From Priapulus caudatus (Eukaryota; Priapulida; Priapulimorpha; Priapulimorphida; Priapulidae), in the NCBI RefSeq assembly GCF_000485595.1, contig NW_014577589.1, forward strand, positions 161,088 to 192,734: a stretch of 31,647 bases of DNA. Direction: 5' to 3'. Below, piece after piece: positions 1 to 10,802 of the stretch (position 1 is the stretch's first letter; every line of letters starts with the position of its first letter). A model generated the notes under the pieces. That model ran no database searches. It was not told the origin of the DNA and was given only the letters and a program-made list of their open reading frames with translations. The position numbers and the translations under genes are program-made.

Positions 1-1828
1 GTGTGCACACAATAAGGAGGGCCTCGGCTGCACCGGATGCGTTAGGGACAGATACCCGAGCGAATACTCGGTCCGCCAATATCTAGATGAGGTGCAACGA
101 CGCCGAGGTAGCGGTCCGAGTATACTCAGCCGGACCGAACCCGCCAGGGTATAGACCCTCATCAGCGCCAGTGCACAGTAGGCCCGTTGCCAGGCAGCAA
201 ACCGTCTCACCACGGGCTATAGTTTTTTACTCAACTTTAGGCGACCGATACCAGTTCTGTCGGCTTTTTATTGTTTTTTGACATGGTACGCCAATGAAGT
301 CAGATAGCTTGGAAAAATTACTAACAAGTGTGCAAAGGCCCAAAGCTGTAACGTTCTTCAGTGTTAAGTGCAAGTGAAGTGCCGGTAACACACTGAAGTC
401 AACTGCAGCAGTAACAAGCCGCGCACGTACAGCACACGAAGCGAGGCCATTGACTATAATAACAACATGGTGCCTAAAAGCATAACTGCACACACCCCGA
501 GCAATAATACTGAACGTGGAGCAAACAACATGTTTCGGCGTCGACTGTTCGTGGCTGTGTGGGCTGATGTCCCGAAAAAAAAACATTGCTCAGCTGGAGC
601 GTGTTTGACGCCTGACAAAGCAAATGTTTGATTCGCGGAGCGTGTTTTCGCAGGATAGACTAGAGCGTTAAGTTTTGCTTATTGATGCGTGTGTTGCGTC
701 AATGGTTCTGCTACATCAGCGAAACGCGCACCAGACTGGTCCTCCAAAATCAATATCCTTAAAATAGTACGTGACAGCACCAAAATTGGATGTCCATTGG
801 ATGGCTATTTTTGATGTCATGTGACAGCGGCGGCTGTACGCAGTGGTTTCTGTATGTTTTGGCTCAGGCTTGTGTGCTTGTTGTCGGGTGGCGTGTGTGT
901 GCTTGCTCTGCCGAGCAGCAAACGCGAAATGGGCTGGAAAACAAATTCCGCGTTTTGCTTGCGAGTGTGGTGCGCTAGCTTAAGCTCGCCGGCGACTCTC
1001 GGCCAGTAGGTCTATCCCGCCGCAGTTTCCACAACTCACCGCTCATCCGTCTTCCAATCAGTTACAGACTCGCGGTGTTCCTGCAGGTTTGACGAGCCAG
1101 CTTCCAACTATCGTTGGAATCGGCGAGACTGCTGAACCAAGCTACACGCTGCATTTTTGTAAATGCGGGCTCCCCGCCAGGAATGGCGCTCAAATCACAG
1201 AAATGTCCGTGCAATATACATGCGAAATGATCCCATTCGGATGCTACCGAGGCAAACGGCGCATGCCCAATCGCTGCGGCTGCGCTGATTGCGAGCATGA
1301 CTCACCCGCGATGTCAACAACGGTTAGCCCTTGGCGGCAGTCCCACGCTGTCTGCACGTTAAACTTGCTGCAGCCAATCAAGCGCAGGCGCGTCGTCACA
1401 GATTGGGCATGCGGCTCGTCTCTGGCCTGGTAAGCATCCGAAAGCCCCATCCATTCTGCATGTATATTTGAGGAATTTCTGTGATTTGAGCACATTCGTG
1501 GCGAGCCGGTTTGTCAAAGTGGCGTTCGCTGTTCAGCAGGTCTTCCGCGGATTACCGAACATAGTGTGGAAAGTGGACAATCACCTGCAGGAACACGCGG
1601 AGTTTAACTGACTCACAATAACGTGACGTTGTGTGAAACTGGGCGGCGCGGAGTCAGGCAGCGCGATATTGTTGATTGTCATACTAGTCATGGCCGCGTG
1701 TCGTGCTGTAGCGTAGCGGCTTGTTCTTGGCTGCCAGTGACGAGTCGACCTGACGTGTACACTGGTCAGGAGAAATGGGGGTTACAGAGAAAAACTAAGG
1801 TGAGACACTACACTTATGCAGACCATAC
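1..1828. other. Unique sequence, no gene recognised
   Basis: Mixed-composition sequence with several short open frames on both strands. None shows a familiar domain, coiled coil or convincing splice-bounded exon. If the candidate exon at 1829-2018 is real, this stretch would be the first intron of that minus-strand gene. No tandem repeat or transposon end was seen. Confidence 0.4.
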
Positions 1829-2018
1829 CGTCTAGTTCCGCTTTTGTTGACAAGTGTAGTTGCTTATAGTCGACAGATTCCCGATAAAAGCGGTTCATGC
1901 GCTGATGAGCGTCGTGAAATTTCGCTATACCTAACACGAGCAGACCAAGCGTGCCAATTGCTACCATTGCCACCACAACCCTCAGGCTCAGTCCGCTACC
2001 GCTCCGCTTTAAAAACAT
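1829..2018 (-). CDS. Candidate first coding exon of a type II membrane protein (Golgi-type signal anchor), unnamed
   Basis: On the minus strand an ATG at 2018 with A at -3 opens a frame starting M-F-L-K-R-S-G-S-G. It then has a hydrophobic stretch of about 20 residues (VVVAMVAIGTLGLLVLGIA, residues about 14-32) and a charged, helix-prone segment (HDAHQRMNRFYRESVDYKQL, then STKAEL). A short basic N-terminus, one membrane span and a coiled-coil-like lumenal start are typical of type II Golgi proteins such as GOLM1, CASC4 and GOLIM4. I cannot align it to any of them with confidence. The frame meets a plausible donor (G|GTATGG, with GT at 1828-1827), leaving phase 1. No following exon was found in the 1.8 kb downstream on that strand. 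It is divergent from the adducin gene. It could also be a chance frame. Confidence 0.35.
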
Positions 2019-4133
2019 ATTGGTAAATATCTACGCACTTAGACTTTAACAACACCATCGATACTTCACACAAAATCGTAAAAACACAGAATAGTAGACA
2101 TGCGGAAGTTTTGAAGCCACTATTTTGCGTTAAATTTAATCTTGCGTTTCCATCTATGGTTTACAACGTGGCTGTGCGTGTGTACGTTTTATAGCGACAT
2201 CTGGTGTCACGTTACTGTACCTCATTACGTCACTGCCTCGGTGCGACACCTAGTGGCTGCCTCGCCCGGCGACCTTTTTAGAGATGCTAGGAATTTTTAC
2301 TAAATAACAACACATTTTAGAGCATCAGAGGTAATTATACTGCACGTGGTTATTATATAGTATCAGTGCATGTTTATATAAATAAACTGTGGTATTTAAT
2401 TTGTAGCCCGTGTACACGCACGAGGCTTATTTGTAAGCGAAATCATCTCTCAAAACTGGTGTAAATTCTCACTTCTTGCACTCCCTTCATTTGAAGTTTC
2501 ACCAATGGCAATACTAATAGTAATAGACATAGTAATAGTTATAATTATTAAGCTTAAGCAGCTATTCGTTTGCCCTATATAAAAGCCACTATAGTTTATT
2601 CGTATGCGTTTTATTTGCCTGGACCAAGTCGCTATAAAATACAGTACACTTGTGTTTACTGTATAATCATTTCTCACAAAATACCACACCCCTTCAAATC
2701 AAATGCATGTTCTGTTAGTTAAAAATTTCGTGCATGACTGTGTGCGTGTCTTTATACTTGTTATAGTTTCCTACTCCTAGGAATCGCTAATTATCATATT
2801 TTAAATTATATTCACTAAGTTGCTACATCAGTGCACGAATTTAGCTTTCAATTGTTTTGTCAATTATCTACCGTCAGACAATTGTCAACCGTGTTGTCGT
2901 TATTGGCTAATTGAATTTTCATGTATGATTAATGTGCATTAATTTGAAGCAAATGGTTCATAACATTTTTTACAGGGACTTAGGATTGAGAATTTTAGGC
3001 AGCGTTGTCTAAGAATTATAAATATAAAAGCGAAAGAGTTTTAAACATTACTCATTAGATATAATTGTTAGGCCCAAAGGAAACGGACACGCTTTTGTGG
3101 ATTTGAACAGACGTAGAGTATTTAAGCAAGTGACCATCCAAAGTGAAGTATTATCGTCTATATACCTTTTACTAGTAGTAAATGTGAGGATTACAATGAG
3201 TCGGTGAAGTAAGCTTAACAAAAACAGCCACAATTAAATGCAGGAGGGACATTTAATTAAAATGTCAAGATCTTGGTATTATTAGCATTAATATCATTAA
3301 TAGCATTATAATGATCATGAGTATACGGTAGATTACTGGTAACTAAAACGTGAAAATTTGCTTTTAATTTTATAGTATATTGAATAACCTTTGTCAGTAT
3401 CTAGTATGTAAATGCGCAGTGCGTGAAATTAGTGCTATTTTGCTGGTGGCCGCCAGTTCAACCCCCTAAACCGCCGGTTCAACCGCCCATATGATCAGTC
3501 CATTTGGCCTATTCAAATTTTGCCTATCTTGCCTTTATATCAACAATATTTACCAATTTCCTGAGTAGTGTTCCTAACATTTTTCATAATTTTGCTAAAA
3601 TGTGACTGATGTGCTAAATTACTCTACTGTGCAAACTGTGCAAATAAATACTACGAGTATGCCTAATAAACACAAAGCTAATACTTTTATTAATAATGGA
3701 ATAAATTAAACAGAATTAAGGGCCTGTTCAAACTTGTAAGGTCCTGTATTAAGGGCCATTTAAAATTTTGGGTGGACCTGTTCACATTTTGGCTAATTTC
3801 ATGCCCTGAATGCGTGTATGTTTATTTTGATACCCCCTAGGTCGCCACACAATTACCAGAACGTGTTTTGAACCTGATTAACTACGTAAAGAGTATCGTT
3901 TTTTTTCTGGGGCAGTGGTAAAAATTACCATTAGAAAGGCAGGGGGCAGCAGGAGTAAAACCCAATCGTTTAGAGAATAAATAAATTGCAAACTAGCCAG
4001 TGTTGCCAGTTAATAGTGTAGACAGCATGGTAGCGTTCTTGTGTAAATTCATCAAGTTTGTATTATTCTATATTAATGTTACAGACACATGACATAGTGT
4101 TGTTGTTCATATCGCTGGCATTCGTGGTAGCAG
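2019..4133. other. AT-rich intergenic sequence, nothing recognised
   Basis: About 2.1 kb of mostly AT-rich unique DNA. It would hold the promoter of the minus-strand candidate exon and possibly distant 5' sequence of the adducin gene. I saw no extended reading frame, RNA gene or clear transposon end. Confidence 0.4.
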
Positions 4134-4272
4134 TAGGGGCGTGTACAGGATTTGTACCAGGGGGGTCCCCTCCCCCACGGAAATTTTTGAAATTAGACCC
4201 TCTTAGATGCGTTTTCTGCGCAAGCAGGGGGGTGGGGTCCGGACCCCCTGGACCCCCCTGTACACGCCCCTG
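4134..4272. mobile_element. Short TIR element (MITE-like), about 139 bp
   Basis: The ends are inverted copies of each other: the left end reads TAGGGGCGTGTACAGG and the right end reads CCTGTACACGCCCCTG, matching at 15 of 16 positions. The interior has G-run and C-run segments around GGGGTCCGGACCCC that fold on themselves. The flanks both read AGCAG (4129-4133 and 4273-4277), a candidate 5-bp target-site duplication. There is no coding capacity. The superfamily is uncertain; hAT-like termini are possible, but the flank length does not fit the usual 8 bp. Confidence 0.65.
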
Positions 4273-4784
4273 AGCAGATATTTGTTTTGTTTGTGTGCAG
4301 TCAAGTATGAATGCATACATATGATCTGTGACACTGCATCAATCAGGGTTTCACGTGATTGCTAAGTTGCTAACCTATATATCATTCTTGGCTCACAATC
4401 GTCATTGCTCTCTGGTTTACAAGACGAATGACTCAACTAGTATTATATAAGATGGTAATGGTGCTGGGTGAATATGATTGGTTGTTCACTGAGACCTGTT
4501 TCTGGAACTGGTAACAGTAGGCTATTCAACTCGCCTCTATATGCAGGATATTACTAATGTAAATTTTCATAAAAACTACATGTATGCACATCCGTTCGTG
4601 CTCACTCACTTAACAAAAAATTGAATTGAAATTGTGTACTACATTTTAATATTTGGCTGTATGTAGATTGCTATTGTTGTTAGACTAACATTCCTAACTG
4701 TAAGTGCCTGCATAATAGCCATGCGATGTTTATTACTTGATGTCTAATGTTCTTCTGCATGACTTTCCATGGTAGCTGTGGCAT
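4273..4784. other. Unique AT-rich sequence, nothing recognised
   Basis: About 500 bp between the TIR element and the perfect hairpin. No reading frame, repeat or RNA gene could be supported. Confidence 0.4.
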
Positions 4785-4854
4785 TAGATTTACTGTCAGA
4801 ATGTTTTATATTCTCTACATATAGAGAATATAAAACATTCTGACAGTAAATCTA
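4785..4854. repeat. Perfect 32-bp inverted repeat with 6-nt loop
   Basis: The left arm 4785-4816 (starting TAGATTTACTGTCAG) is exactly the reverse complement of the right arm 4823-4854, separated by ACATAT. It would extrude as a cruciform or fold as an RNA hairpin without mismatch. It could be a small foldback element or a long-read palindrome artefact. Confidence 0.85.
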
Positions 4855-5818
4855 TCTATCTATATATCATAACTGATATATCACTTTCATTTCTGTTATG
4901 CATGTGTAGACCTACATTGACACAGCTGTTTCGTCTTGATACCAGTTCGTTATAATTAAATAGTGTGGCTCGATAAAAACAAAAAAAACTCAACATTTAG
5001 CAGTTTCCGTTTACCAATGATTTATATTATATTTACGATGTGCGTCATATATCATAATAATGTGCTTTATATGTATATTATAATTAATATATACATAGGC
5101 TTGAGTTAAGATAAGGTCTAGCCATCTCTGTATGTCCAGGACTAGTAAACAAGTCTACATGTATTAATATAGGCATTCATGTACACATATATAACCAGCA
5201 TGGCTAATATCTGCAGGTTTGTGTAATGGTGTTGATCTGATTTTGATTTTGTTATCCTAATTCTCTTTTCCAAGTCAATGAATAAAAATGGAAATTTGAA
5301 GACAATAAATCATTCTGGGGAAATTGTGTTATTGCACTGCAATTAGTAAGTTGTGGATTGGGTAGCTAAGTCAAATTAATGTTGAATTTTGTCTGTTTAT
5401 AAATATTGAGCTATGCCCATTGGTGATGACTATAAATAATAGACCTCATGTTATGGTACGGATGACTCGCATGTATCAGTTAGGTACCCCCCACCCCTAC
5501 ATGTATCAGTTAGGTACCCCCCACCCCTATCCATGAACAACTCTGTCATATTGGTTTACTCATTAAAGTAGGCATTGCTGGTACATAGATCCACACGTTA
5601 GAAATATACCGTGTATAACTGTAAATTTATCGACCATGCACGCATACCCAGAGGCAGGCAGGCAGATGGAATGGCAGATGCAAATGGCACATTGACGTAC
5701 ATTATTAAAATCTCGTATGTTGGTATCTCCTATACTTCGTCACAGACACCTTCATGCATGTGTGCGTGTGCGTCTTAGAACAGTAGCATTGACCATCAGT
5801 GAGGTGTAGGCTCAGGCA
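4855..5818. other. AT-rich sequence with a perfect 30-bp tandem pair
   Basis: No gene is recognised. A 30-bp unit containing GTATCAGTTAGGTACCCC occurs twice without mismatch at 5470-5499 and 5500-5529. The rest is unique AT-rich sequence, possibly 5' upstream or UTR-intron sequence of the adducin gene. Confidence 0.5.
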
Positions 5819-6050
5819 TCTAGCTATCGTCTGAACCAGGAAACACAGCATCTAGCTACAGAGAAAGCTAGACTACACTAGCTAGCATCTGCACCAGGAA
5901 ACACAGCTACTAGCTACAGAGAAAGCTAGACTACACTAGCTATCGTCTGCACCAGGAAACACAGCTACTAGCTACAGAGAAAGCTAGACTACACTAGCTA
6001 TCGTCTGCACCAGGAAACACAGCTACTAGCTACAGAGAAAGCTAGACTAC
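5819..6050. repeat. 58-bp tandem repeat, four units
   Basis: Units start near 5819, 5877, 5935 and 5993. Each contains CTGCACCAGGAAACACAG and ACAGAGAAAGCTAGACTAC; the first two vary slightly (CTGAACC, AGCATCTGC) and the last two are nearly identical. Duplicon B carries a single unit (20582-20639), so the duplication starts at a unit boundary. Confidence 0.9.
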
Positions 6051-6186
6051 ATCGTCCCTCACCTCTGGCGCTCTGGATATGCTAATCTCTCTATATACCT
6101 GTGATTCTGCTTATGAATCCAAGGATAGGACAAAAGTTCCTGTAATATAATACGGCTGTCATGCTACCTATAGTAATGCCATCTAG

Positions 6187-6250
6187 CGACAGTTCTATGT
6201 GACAGTCCTATGTGACAGTCCTATGTTACAGTCTTATGTGACAGCCCTAT
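6187..6250 (+). repeat. 13-bp tandem repeat, five units (copy A)
   Basis: Units of the form GTGACAGTCCTAT repeat five times. The equivalent array in copy B (20775-20903) has ten units, showing a length difference between the duplicons. Confidence 0.9.
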
Positions 6251-6640
6251 GCAGGGTTTCTTTGTACATAAGAGGCACAGTGGCGCACTGCCATTGTGAA
6301 ATGTTCACTCTATTTACCTGCCGTTCTAAAAATAGTGTCAACCCAAAAATAAATAGATTACCACATGCTTCTGCGCATTTAGCGTCAGTGTGACGGCAGG
6401 GTCTACACTTTTCTGTTATTTCCTTTGAATCCATCATGAATGCAGTGTTTTCCCAAACTGGCCATTAGCTCCTTTGTTCTAATTTTCCTGAGAAGAAAAC
6501 CCTGCTATGAGACAGCCCTATGTGACACTCGGCTCATACGTGTTTAACGAGTGTGACTAAACCTGCTAGGCGAACTCGCGTTAATTCCGCGCCAGTGATA
6601 TTTTTCTCTCCTTGAGATTGCGTATTACTCAACAGTTGTC

Positions 6641-6753
6641 ATGGCAGATTCAGGTCCAAGCTAACGGACCGTCGAGTGAGAAGTCATCGAATCATTCAAC
6701 CCTGATGATCCAGAATAACATCGCCGAGCAGCAGAGGCCAGCTACGATTCAGG
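6641..6753 (+). CDS. Adducin first coding exon, copy A (frameshifted as read)
   Basis: This matches exon 1B (21291-21401) nearly base for base, but carries 1-base indels (extra T near 6650, a missing T after GAAG, an extra A in GAATAACATC, an extra T in GATTCAGG). Translation from the ATG stops after seven codons. The donor AGG|GTAAAA at 6754 is kept. The upstream acceptor reads CTCTCCTTGAG where copy B reads CTCTCCTTGCAG, so the usual CAG is damaged. Besides indels there are substitutions, two apparently synonymous (TCG/TCT serine, CCA/CCG proline). It lies correctly upstream of exons 2 and 3. It is either the real first exon with read errors or a decayed duplicate. Confidence 0.75.
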
Positions 6754-7200
6754 GTAAAAAACATACGACAGCACTGCATCTAGATGTGTAATTATGTAGA
6801 GGTGGCTGCTTGTAGAAACTGGATCATACTGGGTCTCACTGAAGTGGGTTGCTTATCTCATGGATAATTCAGGAAATAAGTACTAATTGGACAATATTAG
6901 TTTTACATTTTAGACAGGCATGCGTGCTAAAACTTCCCAACTGCATATAATTTTTAGGTGATCTGAGCTAAAATAGGCAAAAAACCGTACTGGTTAATAT
7001 TTGACGCCGTCGATCGTTGGTGTGACTGGTACTATTCTAAGAGAAATCCATGACTCATGTAATGTGATGAGCAATAATGAAAAGTTGACACAATTTTTCA
7101 TCAGTGAAATTTCGGCAGTCGGTAGTGCTGATGATTGATTATGATGGGTTGTCACTTTACTGTAGTCGCAAGTTGTCAACAATGTCCGTCCCGTTAATAG

Positions 7201-7250
7201 TACGCGAGATTTCCGGAAGACGTAAGTAAGGTGATTGCCATACAATTCAC
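7201..7250 (+). promoter_or_regulatory. ETS-like CCGGAAG plus consensus splice donor GTAAGT (copy A)
   Basis: The sequence TTTCCGGAAGACGTAAGTAAGG contains an ETS-type core, a CRE-like GACGTAAG and an ideal 5' splice site (GAC|GTAAGT, GT at 7222-7223). It starts a CpG-rich stretch (about 7200-8400) within otherwise AT-rich DNA and is preserved exactly in copy B. It could mark an alternative first exon and promoter inside adducin intron 1. That is inference only. Confidence 0.25.
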
Positions 7251-8848
7251 CACAGGGAACGTCGAATCATGTCCATGTCGGCGGGTACGCGAGAGAAGGT
7301 GTTCAACTGCTTACAGCTGCGCGCACCAGCATCAGCAATTTACTGCCCGCCTCACCGGCAACCGTCGCGATGCACTTAACTACGCGCGTGAGATGAATCT
7401 CACGTGTGTCGCACACATCCTTGTAGACAGTAGTCGGTGGTCACTCTGCGTGCTTGGCCGACCGTGTACGGAGTGACCGCTCATCGACCGACCGGTGCAG
7501 CGCCAGTGATCGCGTGGCGTGGGTGGCAGTGAAGCGAATGAGTAATCACATGTCAACAAGCCTCCCTCCCCATCAAGGTCCCCCCCCACACGCGCGCGTG
7601 TACCTGGCTTAACGCTACTCTGCACACGCTGTATACGTGGCCTGTAGTGCGAGGACTAGATGCCACGCACTTCACGCACGCGAGGGTTTCAACCTCCGCT
7701 CGAAAACAATTACGTGATTATTCTCGACTCGAAACACGCATTTCGGCACGCATGTGCGTGGAGCGGGCTGTTTCACGAACCGTCACGACCCAGACTGCAT
7801 CTTTAGTTCTACTCGGTTGTTGCATTCGCTCGGGTCGTGCGCCCATGCAGTAACACAGCCCAACAGTCGACGCCATGGTGCGTCTACAGTCTCTGATTAG
7901 TCTACGTTTGGCGGCTGCTTGAAACAATTCTTGGGCACATCGCGCCCTGGGGATCATTCATGTCGTTGGCTACCCGAGCAGGCTGTTACGATCAGCAAGC
8001 CGCGAATCCCACGTGGAGGTATATACGCACGTTCGTTTGTACGCGCCCCGCTGCATGCCTACTACTGCGCCTTGAGTGTGTATAGCTGTCCAGACCATCA
8101 CACTGCGACTGCAGTGCTTAGGTCGGTCGACTGCGACGCGACTGCCTGCGAACTGGCCGCCCACTAGTTGCTCGGAATAGAACAGTGGGCAACTGGAACG
8201 CAACTAGTCGCTGCTGATCGCTTCCAGTTGTCTCGAAATCCAGTTGCTTCCAGTCTCAGTCGGCTCGCGCAAGCCTGACTAAAAGCCCCCCCTGGCGATC
8301 GTAAACGTGCGTGCTGCGTGTGTGTGTGCGTTCGTGCGTTTCTGGCTGATTCCCCACTGAGATAGCTGCATGATGACTGTTCGTCAGCAGGACTGTTCAA
8401 ACTGTTCGGCGGCAGTTCGAAAACCCGGCGGAGAATAATTGATCAGAGGCATCATAATTAATATCTAATTTGCTGACTTTAATCGGGTTTGCTACGGAAA
8501 GCTTTTTGAGCAGTTTGTAGTTTTTAACGTGCGTGAAACTCAAATAGTAACTAACTTCTGGCTGCGAAGCGCATAGCATGGGATCGATACGTTTACGCGC
8601 AAACAATCAGATTTTTAAGTCATTTAGTCTTTTGGGTGTTTTAGAAGCTGAGTGTAAACAACGAAGCTCAAAGGAAATTCTATGTTTTAAAGGATCATAT
8701 CAAGGGGGTATATAAGTTGTCTTTTTTAGTTTTACAGAATGTTTTTTATGAGTTGGTTTATCAACGGAGGCAACAATTCACTAGCCCATGCATTGGTCTT
8801 TCAGTTTGGCGATCAGCACTATATTTTAAAACGGAAATTTACAAAACA

Positions 8849-9299
8849 GAAACTTTGCAAAGCGAAACTCACAAAACTTATGAACTGAATTTTTTATGAC
8901 AATGGAGCAAAATAAAACAAAACAAAACTTTATGGTTATGTGTAATATTAAAAGCTAGTAATTAATAATTATAAGTATGTGACCACAGAGAAGTGTGTTT
9001 GGATCTGCTGTTGTTGGCAGAAGGAAGTGCATGCAATGTTATTCCGATATTCTGGCCAGTGTGGATAATTTTTACTTATCATATATCAATAATCATGTGT
9101 GTGTGTTCTCGGCATGTTGTTGATATTGTTCCATACCCTCCATACATGTGTTTCCTCGCTCGCGCGCGTCATTGATATTGTTTTGTACACTGTTATTATT
9201 GTTGTTCACATTGTTACGTACTGATGCGTGTTTCCTGCTACGTCTCTGATGTTGTTATTGTTCCGGGACTAGCAGAAGAATGTTCTGGAGACGTTTGCA
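8849..9299. other. Intron 1 sequence beyond the duplicon, nothing recognised
   Basis: About 450 bp of AT-rich sequence between the end of duplicon A and the 24-bp repeat array. No open frame, element or RNA gene is supported. Confidence 0.4.
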
Positions 9300-9544
9300 G
9301 GACGCATTGTTCATGTTTTGTTGTTGTTCCAGACGTTGGGCAGGAGACCCGCGAGACTTTGTTCTCGGGGGCATTGTTCACGTTGTTCTGTGACGCATTG
9401 TTCACGTTATTCTGCGGCGCATTGTGTTTGTGTTGTTTCAGCGGCGCGTTGTTCACGTTGTTCTGTGATGCATTGTTCACGTTGTTTCTCGAGGTCATTG
9501 TTCCCGTTGTTTCTGTGGCGCAATGTTCACGTTGTTGTTCCTCC
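9300..9544 (+). repeat. 24-bp degenerate tandem repeat upstream of adducin exon 2
   Basis: Units of the form CATTGTTCACGTTGTTCTGTG(A/C)(C/G/T)G repeat about eight times with drift. Because 24 is divisible by three, one frame reads a recurring ALFTLFCD octapeptide, but the array sits directly before the acceptor of exon 2 and is most simply an intronic T/G-rich tract rather than coding sequence. Confidence 0.75.
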
Positions 9545-9555
9545 GACGTGTGCAG

Positions 9556-9762
9556 GAGGATGTTCGCGAGATGGAGCCGGCCGGAAGCGCGTCTCGCTCT
9601 GTTCTGAACAGCAAGGCGTCCGTTGAGGAGCTCGAGGAGATTTCATTTCAGCCAGCTTGTCAGGGATCCGCACCCAGCCCAGGCCTCATCGCTCTGCAGC
9701 AGATATCCGAGCTGCTGCCACAGGGTCGACTACAGCAGTCGTTCGGCAACACCGCGGAGGAG
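9556..9762 (+). CDS. Adducin exon 2 (N-terminal globular head)
   Basis: An acceptor GTGTGCAG|GAG precedes a frame reading EDVREME, then VLNSKA, EELEEI and LIALQQISELL. These follow the order and spacing of the adducin head (human ADD1: MEQKKRVSMILQS, EELESM, LLALQQIADFM). Phase 0 agrees with the end of exon 1B. The expected basic stretch appears as RKRVSL in another frame at 9582-9599, while the open frame there reads PAGSASRS, so compensating indels are hidden in an apparently open frame. The 3' end is uncertain: donors at GAG|GTTGGG (after 9762) or GAG|GTGAGA (after 9793). Adducin heads form the tetramer that caps and cross-links actin at spectrin junctions. The assignment is firm; the end is not. 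Confidence 0.85.
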
Positions 9763-9768
9763 GTTGGG

Positions 9769-10802
9769 GAGGAGGAGGAGGCTATGGGGAGAGGTGAGAG
9801 GCATGAGAGGAGGCATGGGCGAGAGATGAGAGGAGGCGAGGAGGCATGGCGGGATGGAGGAGGAGGAGGAGGAGGAGACACATGGGGAGAGAGGTGAGGG
9901 AGGAGGAGCATGGGCGAGAGGTGAGAGTGAGGAGGAGGGAGGAGGGGGAGCGATGGGCGAGAGGTCGAGAGGGAGGGGAGGAGGCGGAGCGGAGGAGTGA
10001 GAGGAGGATGGGAGAGGTGATGAGCGAGGCAGCGAGGCATGGGGAGGGAGAGGTGAGAGGAGGAGGAGGAAGGAGCGAGGAGGAGGAGGAGGAGGAGGCC
10101 ATGGGGAGAGTGTGAAGGAGGAGGAGGCAGGAGGAGGAGGAGGAGGAGGAGGCATGGGGAGAGCGTGATGAGGGAGGAGGAGGAGCAGGAGGAGGCATGG
10201 GCGAGAGGTGAGATGGAGGGAGGAGAGGAGAGAAAGGCATGGGGTAGAGGTGAGCCAGGAGGAGGAGGAGGAGAAGGAGGCTGGGGAGAGGTAGAGAGGC
10301 AGGAGGAGGCATGGGAGAGTGTTTGAGAGAGGAGCGAGAGGAGGAAGAGGCATCGGGAAGAGGTGAGAGGAGGAGGGGACGAAGGAGGCATTGTGGGAGG
10401 TTAGACGAGGAGGAGGGAGGAGGAGGCAGGAGGAAAGGAGGATGGGGAGAGTTGAGACGAGGAGGAGCGAGAAGGAGGAGCGAGGAGGAGGAGTCATGGG
10501 AGAGGTGAGAGGAGGAGGGAGGAGCAGGAGGAGGAGGCATGGGAGAGGTGAGAGGCAGGAGGAGGAGGAGCCTATTGGGGAGAGGTGAGAGGAGCGAGAG
10601 GAGGGCATGCGGGAGAGGTGAGAGGAGGAGGAGGTGGAGGAGGAGGCAGGCATGGGGAGCAGTGAGAGAAAGGGTGTGGATGAGAGGAGGACGAGGACTG
10701 GGGAGAGGTGGAAGAAAGGGTGGGATAAGAGGAGGAGGACTGGGGAGAGGTGAGAGAAAGAGGTGGCATAAGAGGAGGAATGGCATGCGGAGAGAGGTGA
10801 GA
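9769..10802 (+). repeat. GGA-rich minisatellite with repeated splice-donor-like motif
   Basis: About 1 kb of irregular units of roughly 35-60 bp: (GGA)n, CATGGG, then GAGAGGTGAGAGG. I count about 23 variants of the GAGAGGTGAGA box, many with a perfect GAG|GTGAG donor. It begins at or just after the end of adducin exon 2. The purine-rich strand is the sense strand of the gene. The long minus-strand frames rich in Pro, Ser and Leu are a by-product of this composition. Confidence 0.9.

Larger units (their letters stand above)
5993..8848 (+). repeat. Segmental duplication, copy A (contains adducin exon 1A)
   Basis: This 2.86-kb stretch is repeated in the same orientation at 20582-23746. By eye the two are colinear end to end, differing mainly by single-base indels, scattered substitutions, tandem-repeat copy number and one MITE. 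Homology ends abruptly: on the left at a 58-bp repeat boundary and on the right after GGAAATTTACAAAACA at 8848. Beyond each end the flanks of the two copies are unrelated, which suits a true local duplication better than a simple retained second haplotype. Confidence 0.9.

Noticed and set aside
9224-9607. Hydrophobic ALFTLFCD-repeat frame before exon 2
   Set aside because: The 24-bp period keeps frames open; it ends at the adducin acceptor and looks intronic.
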